Below are positions 58,299-64,000 of a DNA stretch of 64,000 bases, piece after piece. The position numbers and the translations under genes were made by a program. The DNA comes from Brachycybe producta (lineage: Eukaryota; Arthropoda; Diplopoda; Playtdesmida; Andrognathidae). The notes under the pieces were generated by a model. It searched no databases. It was not told the origin of the DNA and saw only the letters and a list, made by a program, of their open reading frames with translations. The first letter of the stretch is position 1, and every line of letters starts with the position of its first letter. The DNA lies in NCBI GenBank assembly GCA_036925085.1, contig JAUPFP010000033.1:2359404-2423403 (forward strand), read 5' to 3'.

Positions 58299-58649
58299 GT
58301 GGGTTTTTATGAGTCTTTATGTGTGTGGAGACACATTTTTCGTTTTTTCGTTCTCTTCTAGTGGTGTTTTTTTCGTTGCGTCGTTTTTTCGGAAAGTATA
58401 TTAAGTAATTACGTAGTCTGAATTCACTTTGTATTTAAGTTGTTCTGGCCAATTGCCCGTTTTGAACACACATGGCGTTAAGGTGTGTGTTTGACAACGG
58501 TGAAGAGAGACAGATGTTTGAACGTGTGCCAATGAAATAAATGGAAACACGAAACGAGGGTTTTTTCTTCTTCTTTCTTCCTTCGAAAAATGGGGTGCAT
58601 TTGAAAACGCTCTACAATGTATGCGCTGTCAAGTTGCTGTCATGACAGC
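58299..58649. other. PHACTR intron DNA
   Basis: T-rich with short GC patches. No further PHACTR exon was recognised here or later in the window. Confidence 0.5.
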
Positions 58650-58815
58650 AACTATCGTGAAAACGAGGTATTAAAAGGTATCAACACGAAAATACCCTTA
58701 ACGTGATAGGAGCTACTGCTTTTAGTTTCTAAAAGCACCTTCAAATTTTTCTTAATTTTGTTCCTGAAAGAAAGAACAACCGAAGTTGAAGGGGGTTTAC
58801 AATTTAAAACCTCCG
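58650..58815. repeat. Family C right half
   Basis: AAAGGTATCAACACGAAAATA, CTGCTTTTAGTTTCTAAAAG, TTCCTGAAAGAAAGAAC. The left arm is missing. Confidence 0.65.
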
Positions 58816-59034
58816 TTTTGATTGATGCCTTTTGATTTTTCAAACGAGGCTTTTTTTCGTTTGTTTCTGGTCTATAGGTGGCGCTGTGACAATCATGACG
58901 AAAACAGCCAAGAAATTTGCAAACAACAATATATTAGCATATATCGCACCTCGGCGAGAAGAGTGGCACGACTAAAAAAAACACCTTTTTGGGGGGGAAA
59001 TGAGTTTAAAGTTAAGAGGAGATTCATGGCTTAT

Positions 59035-59343
59035 ACCTTGTACACACACCTGATAATTTAAATGCATTTAAATAATAAACTCGTTTTACAGAGCCCTGTA
59101 AAGGGCAAACTAATAATAAGTCGAGTTCAATTTATTCAGTTAATAATCTGAAAATATTGAGTTAATAATTAAATATAAATTATATAAACTATTGACAAAA
59201 TATTGATTTAATATTTCAATTTTAAAATATAAACAATAAAGTCAATTTTTATTTGGTGTTCATGTCCTTAACTGGATTCCGTATAAATTCACCTAAAACA
59301 CATTTAATTTCAATTCATTTAACTCATGTGTGTCTACAAGGTA
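59035..59343 (+). mobile_element. Family E (TA-type) MITE, copy 2
   Basis: Ends CCTTGTACACACACCTGA and GTGTGTCTACAAGG bordered by TA. Very similar to the copy at 33899-34207 in the same orientation. Confidence 0.82.
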
Positions 59344-60224
59344 TTACTTTGCTGAGCTTTTCAAGCGCAAAAATCATTTTAACTATATTCACAATATCAG
59401 TTTATTTGGCTTCCATACAATAGATTGAGATAGAAAAAATGCAACTTTAAAGTCGCAACCAAAAAAGTGGGATTTTTTTTTAGTTGTGACACTCTTCCAT
59501 CCGAGTTGCGATATATGGAATGGACGAATTGGAATGTTTCGTACTTTTTTTTTTGGCGTTTGCATTTTTTTCTGTGTGAGACACTTAAAGACACGTGTAA
59601 TAAGCTGAGATGATGAGTTACGAAGATGGTGAATAATTTAATCTCGGCTGCAAAATTCCTAAAAATCCGGCTTTTGAATATGTTATGAACTTACGAGCAA
59701 GCGTAATAGTTCCATCCATACATAGGCTTACATAATATCCCTCCCTCTCTCTCTCTCCATCCACTCTTATGAAAATTGTTTAATATTTGATGATGCTCAT
59801 TGTTTTTAATATTTCACGAGGTTCAATTAGGAAGCTGGAACTTACTTAACTTGAGGTCGAGTTATTTTTCTCTCTCTCTCTCTCTCTCTCTCAGTATTTA
59901 CGTTTGTGTTTGTGGGAGGGAGGGATGAATAATGGGGTGGGGGCGTGGTTCATACCTATGTATGTAGAACAACAAAAAATGGTTTTGGTTCTTGGTTAGC
60001 TAGGTACGAACATTATTATTAACACGGGATTTGCGATATGAAATCATGTCTTATTCACGAATCTTCATATATTGAGCATTTATGATGTGTTGTGACGTCA
60101 GTCAGTGTCTCACAATAATAATCAGGGCTTAAATTTGTAGGTTCTTCAACCTGAAGATAAGAGTTTGGTTTGTTGGCAAACGGCTTGTGTTGCTTTTTAT
60201 TCTGTTTTTTTTGTGTGTGTGTGA
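59344..60224. other. PHACTR intron DNA
   Basis: Simple TC tracts near 59740 and at 59867-59892, and a TGACGTCA near 60093. No exon seen. Confidence 0.5.
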
Positions 60225-60460
60225 ATGTGTGTGTTTGTGTCTAAGGTGGTTCGAAACTTGGTTAACTTTGTGTGGAAGTTGATTTGAAATAGGGTTAATT
60301 GTGTGGGAAGCACTCGTTCGAAACTTGGTTAACTTTGTGTCTAAAGGTGGTTTGAACTTCAAAACTTGGTTAAAGTTTGTGTGTGAGGTGGTTCGACATT
60401 CGAAAATTGGTTAAGTTTGTGTCTAAGGTGGTTAGAACTTTGAAACTTGGTTAATTTCGT
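60225..60460. repeat. Minisatellite, unit roughly 55-65 bp
   Basis: GTGTCTAAGGTGGTT, CGAAACTTGGTTAACTTTGT and variants recur about four times with indels. Confidence 0.88.
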
Positions 60461-61696
60461 GGATAACTTGCATTCAACTCTCAATTCTCCGAATAAAGTA
60501 GTTTCTTATTGGAGTTTTATTTGATTTCTAAAGTACTTTTTGACAAAAAACTTTATCCCAGCTTTTTTTTTAGTAAAAAATAAATGAGAAAAAACACAAA
60601 ATTTATTTTAAAAAAATGAAATTGTAAATGGCATACTTAATAGTATTTTCATGTTGGGAAGTAATTTGCGACCCAAAAGTAACGATTAATAGTAATTAAG
60701 TAACTTTTTCTAGTTATAAGTAATTCTTGCACTTTTGAGGTTTTTTCTATTGAAAAAGTGTGGTAACTTTTCAAACCACTTTTGTTTTTTTGTAATTATA
60801 AATAGTATCGTTTCTTTTTGTTTCCTATTCGAAAATTATTATTAAAACTACTAGCATCTGATTTGTAATTGGAAAGTAATTCAAATACTTTTGAGAAAAA
60901 AATGAGTAATTATAATTAATTCCTTTTTTTTTTTTTTTAAAAGGTTTATTAATTTTAATTAATTTTTCACTGCTGTTTTTATTAGTCATTTGCAATTAAG
61001 TACTTTTGAAAAGTAATTTGTCACAACACTTTTAATGGTACATATTTTATGAGTTTTAAAACTACATACAAATTAGATTTTATGACTGTTTAGAAAATCA
61101 GAACTAAAATTGAATTTCATTTAAAAAAAAACTGCCTATAAAATTATTTAGAAAGATATTTAAAAAAAAACTTGAGACCAAGAGACCGGACCTCAAAGCG
61201 CCTTCCATAAAGCCCGTTCGCGTTGATTTGTAGCGCAAATTACACGGTGTTTTTTACTTTTTGGCATGAATCCTTTTTGAAAGTTAAGTTCGTAATCTTT
61301 TGCCTACTTTTCTATTACCTGTGACTCATCTGACATTTATTTTAATTCCAACTATGGAAATGAAATGAACTTAAAAAAAAGAAAATTTAAATGTAGTTTC
61401 ATGCAATTAGCATCCTTCGTTTTTGGAAAACTTTTTCTTTTACTCTGGAATTGCGAGACCAATGGGATCACTCTGCCTTGCGTTTAAACGTGAGTCTCCA
61501 TTATTCAAATAATGGGTGTCTTTTCTTGTTTTATTACATGACGAAATGACCAAATTCTGTAGTGGCATTTTGAGAGAAATTTGGTATACTTACAAGGTAA
61601 CAGTGATTATATGCCTACTGTCAATGTCTTTACAACAGCTGCTGCTGCTGCTGCACTCAAGGCCTTGCTAGAGCACAATGAAACACTCAGAAATGA
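60461..61696. other. AT-rich PHACTR intron DNA
   Basis: Long stretches with AAGTAATT motifs (60655-61030), diverged and not clearly periodic. Nothing coding is recognised. Confidence 0.5.
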
Positions 61697-61901
61697 ACAG
61701 GCATTTAGAAATCGGGACGAACACAAGTTGGCTCCGGCCTTTTTATGACGAACGCAACTTCTAATTGGTTGGTTATGTAGTCTGACGTCACATGCTCCAC
61801 CCTTTTGAACGTCGAACCATACAACAAACCAATTAGAAGTTGCCGGTCGTCATAAAAAGGGCGGAGCCAACTTCTGTTCGTCTCGATTTCTAAATGCCTG
61901 T
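61697..61901. mobile_element. 9-bp-TSD hairpin MITE, family A copy 8
   Basis: Ends ACAGGCATTTAG and CTAAATGCCTGT. Perfect target duplication CAGAAATGA at 61688-61696 and 61902-61910. This copy best defines the element limits and the 9-bp TSD. Confidence 0.97.
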
Positions 61902-62534
61902 CAGAAATGATAGTTTTGGGAAGTTTTTTCTTCCGAAAACTGCTGTTTCAGAGTGGAAAATTTGAATACTCTGAAATAATGTTAAAAACAATATTTCAGA
62001 ATACTATGGGGAAAAAAACTATGAAATACAATAGAGGATCGAGGTAAGTGCAACACTGCAACGATCACGGTGACCATGTGCTGATAACAACATAGGGATT
62101 TACACAATTGCTTTTGTTTTCATAATTTTCATTATGCTGCCTGTAGGCTTGTGGAATTTATGTTTTTGGAATATTTTTTTAGAGTTCTTTTCATTGAGCT
62201 CTGGCAAGGCTTTTATAAGAATACGTGAAGCCATTTATGGGTTGGAACACACAGATCACTTTTTGTGGTCGATTTCGACTGCAAAATTCGTCAAAACCGA
62301 CCACTTTCGAATCTTTTTTTAAAAATATGTTGCAACCACAACCTTGCAATAACGCTTGCAACTATTTTCCAGTAGAAATCGATCACCAGAAGTGGTCTTG
62401 TGGGGCCACGGCTCTAAGGGTCAATTCCAATCACTCCCAAGTAAGTCCCCCCCCCCGGTCTTTTTACTGGAGTGTGGCTAAGAGTTTCGATAGACCGACA
62501 TTTTCAAGCACCTTTTGTTCTCAAATGAGGTAGT
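61902..62534. other. PHACTR intron DNA with a decayed palindrome
   Basis: CGAAAACTGCTGTTTC, then 62240-62420 with GATCACTTTTTGTGGTCGAT and CACCAGAAGTGGTCTTGTGG, which resemble the arms of the neighbouring element at 62535. A poly-C run lies near 62448. Confidence 0.5.
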
Positions 62535-62757
62535 TAGACCATTTTCACACGAGCCACTTTTGGTGGTCAGTTCGACTGTAAAATGTAGGCGTTTTGTTGT
62601 CAAAATCGATCACTCGAGTTGACTGAGCTGGTGAAAAGTGGTTCTTGTGTTTTTGAATGATCTGCAAAACAGTCGACTCGAGTGGTCCGTTTGGACGACA
62701 ACCTGACTACATTTTGTAGTCGAACTCGTTCACCATAATGGTTCGTGTGAAATGGCC
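62535..62757. mobile_element. Foldback element, about 220 bp
   Basis: CCATTTTCACACGAGCCA at the left and TGGTTCGTGTGAAATGG at the right. Inner CGACTGTAAAATGTAG / CTACATTTTGTAGTCG and ATCACTCGAGTTGACT / AGTCGACTCGAGTGGT are further nested inverted pairs. Related decayed copy at 31195-31395. Confidence 0.85.
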
Positions 62758-62785
62758 TTAAGTTGGTTTGTATCATATTTTCGAG

Positions 62786-62994
62786 ACAGACAATTAGAAA
62801 TCGGGACATACAGAAGTTGGCTCCGCCCTTTTTATGACGACCGGCAACTTCTAATTGGTTGGTCATGTAGTCTGACGTTGACAAGGGCGGAGCATGTGAC
62901 GTCAGACGACATAACCAACCAATTAGAAGTTGCCGGTCGTCATAAAAAGAGCGGAGCCAACTTCTTCTGTATGTCCCGATTTCTAATTACCTGT
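62786..62994. mobile_element. 9-bp-TSD hairpin MITE, family A copy 9
   Basis: Ends ACAGACAATTAG and CTAATTACCTGT. Flanking 9-mers ATTTTCGAG and ATTTTCAAG agree at 8/9. Its arms are the most symmetrical, so it should fold into a nearly full-length hairpin. Confidence 0.95.
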
Positions 62995-63521
62995 ATTTTC
63001 AAGAGGGTAAGGAATTGCTCTCGACTCTGTTGGCCCTTAGTGGCACGGTTCATTATTATTGCTCTCACTGTGTCATCACTTTATTTTTAGCCAGAAAAAA
63101 AATTTCTAAAAGAATATTTTGGAATTTTTTTGTCTTTTTTTCTTCTCGTTTGTTTACATTTTTGTATCTTTTTTGTTTACAATTCTTTTGAGAGTCCTGT
63201 TTACATTCTTAATTTAAGTATTTTCAACATAACTATTATGGTAAAGGCATTCGCGCACGCGCACGCGCGAACATTAACACAATATTTTTTCTCTAGTTAT
63301 AAATAGTTAAGTTTTCTGTCTTGGGGGTGGGTTTTCTGTTTTTGCAGTTCTATTTTTTGTTTCTTTATGGAAAATTTGTGGCAAGTTTTTCATTCATAAC
63401 TACGGAAGCCGAAAATTATCAATGAAATAAGTGCTAGAGATGATGCATATTTTTTTTAACATAATTTTCTTTCCTAATGTTTATTACCTATTTTGATGAT
63501 GGTGGTCAACCTTTTTTTTAA
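62995..63521. other. T-rich DNA without a recognised gene
   Basis: A GCGCACGCGCACGCGCG purine-pyrimidine alternation lies near 63252. Otherwise A/T runs. Confidence 0.5.
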
Positions 63522-63930
63522 TACTGCGGTTCCATTAGCAACTGTTTTTGAGAGTAACAAGAGACATCTTTGTGAATCGTCGAAAATTGTCGGTAGTGGA
63601 ACCGCCGAATACCCGCTAGATTCCGTAAAATTGCTTATCCGCTTCATTTGAAAGGATATACCGGATATAGATAGGTGAATGAGCGCATGTACAGTGCGGC
63701 CAGTGACATAATTATCTTCTTCGGCAGAGCTAGGGCCTTCTCCATTAGTAATGGCCGCTTCGAGTAGAACCTCGTTGTATGAAGAAGGAAGGACAGCCAG
63801 AAAGTTCTTTCTAATGTCTACATGTCAAAGAACCGGATAGTGAGCCTCGAGAGGTAGAAATCTACACAACACTTATAGCCTCGTATGTGCTACCCGTTGC
63901 ATTGCTAATGGGACTGTAGGTGTTATACTA
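63522..63930. mobile_element. Foldback element, about 400 bp
   Basis: The left ACTGCGGTTCCATTAGCAAC is mirrored by ATTGCTAATGGGACTGTAGG. The interior is GC-richer (CTTCGGCAGAGC, ATGGCCGCTTCGAG) with short inverted pairs. No coding frame is recognised. Confidence 0.65.
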
Positions 63931-64000
63931 ATCCTGTCATGTGGTTCTCGAGCTGATAGTAGGTGTACTGACGGATTGGTCCTACTTTGCTTTTGTCTTA

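Noticed and set aside
58822-59061. 79-codon frame after the PHACTR exon
   Set aside because: No match to the expected PHACTR region, no clear splice sites, overlaps a family E end.

Overview
The window is AT-rich nuclear DNA from an animal, most likely an invertebrate. Introns follow the GT-AG rule. The identifiable genes (TGIF-type TALE homeobox, STX7/12 Qa-SNARE, SLC16/MCT transporter, PHACTR) are metazoan families. Most of the non-coding DNA is poly-T/poly-A rich and packed with short palindromic non-autonomous DNA transposons (MITEs). I cannot name the species. No virus, retroelement polymerase, transposase, rRNA, tRNA or CRISPR array was recognised.

Layout. 1-1435: repeat-bearing DNA upstream of a 3'-terminal exon of a TGIF-like homeobox gene (1436-2448, +). 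2449-23.2 kb: no recognised gene; simple repeats, a 130-bp AT tract, foldback elements and several MITE families. 23.24-27.54 kb: a ten-coding-exon syntaxin-7/12 gene (+), with a possible non-coding first exon beside two CRE octamers. 28.7-35.8 kb: a phase-consistent model for a small unrecognised single-pass membrane protein (+). 38.2-43.0 kb: a complete four-coding-exon SLC16 transporter (-). 46.3-58.3 kb: the 5' part of a PHACTR gene (+), with up to three candidate alternative first exons that all end in the same phase and can join the same basic/RPEL exons; the gene continues past the window. 58.3-64 kb: intronic DNA with repeats.

The genes do not form a pathway. They cover transcriptional repression (TGIF), endosomal membrane fusion (syntaxin), plasma-membrane solute transport (SLC16) and actin/PP1 regulation (PHACTR).

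The most notable non-genic content is: (i) eleven near-full-length foldback MITEs in two subfamilies (9 + 2) with clear 9-bp target-site duplications; (ii) a four-layer nested insertion at 18.6-19.46 kb; (iii) about twenty copies of another palindromic family (family C below) and related elements sharing its core; (iv) perfect or near-perfect short hairpins with 1-4-nt loops, three of them within 1.2 kb at 44.2-45.4 kb; (v) four inverted AGGTCA-type half-site pairs within 220 bp at 16.46-16.67 kb; and (vi) roughly two dozen TGACGTCA octamers. Exon limits are from splice-site and phase reasoning only. Repeat limits are by eye, usually good to a few bases for elements with visible target duplications and to tens of bases for the others.
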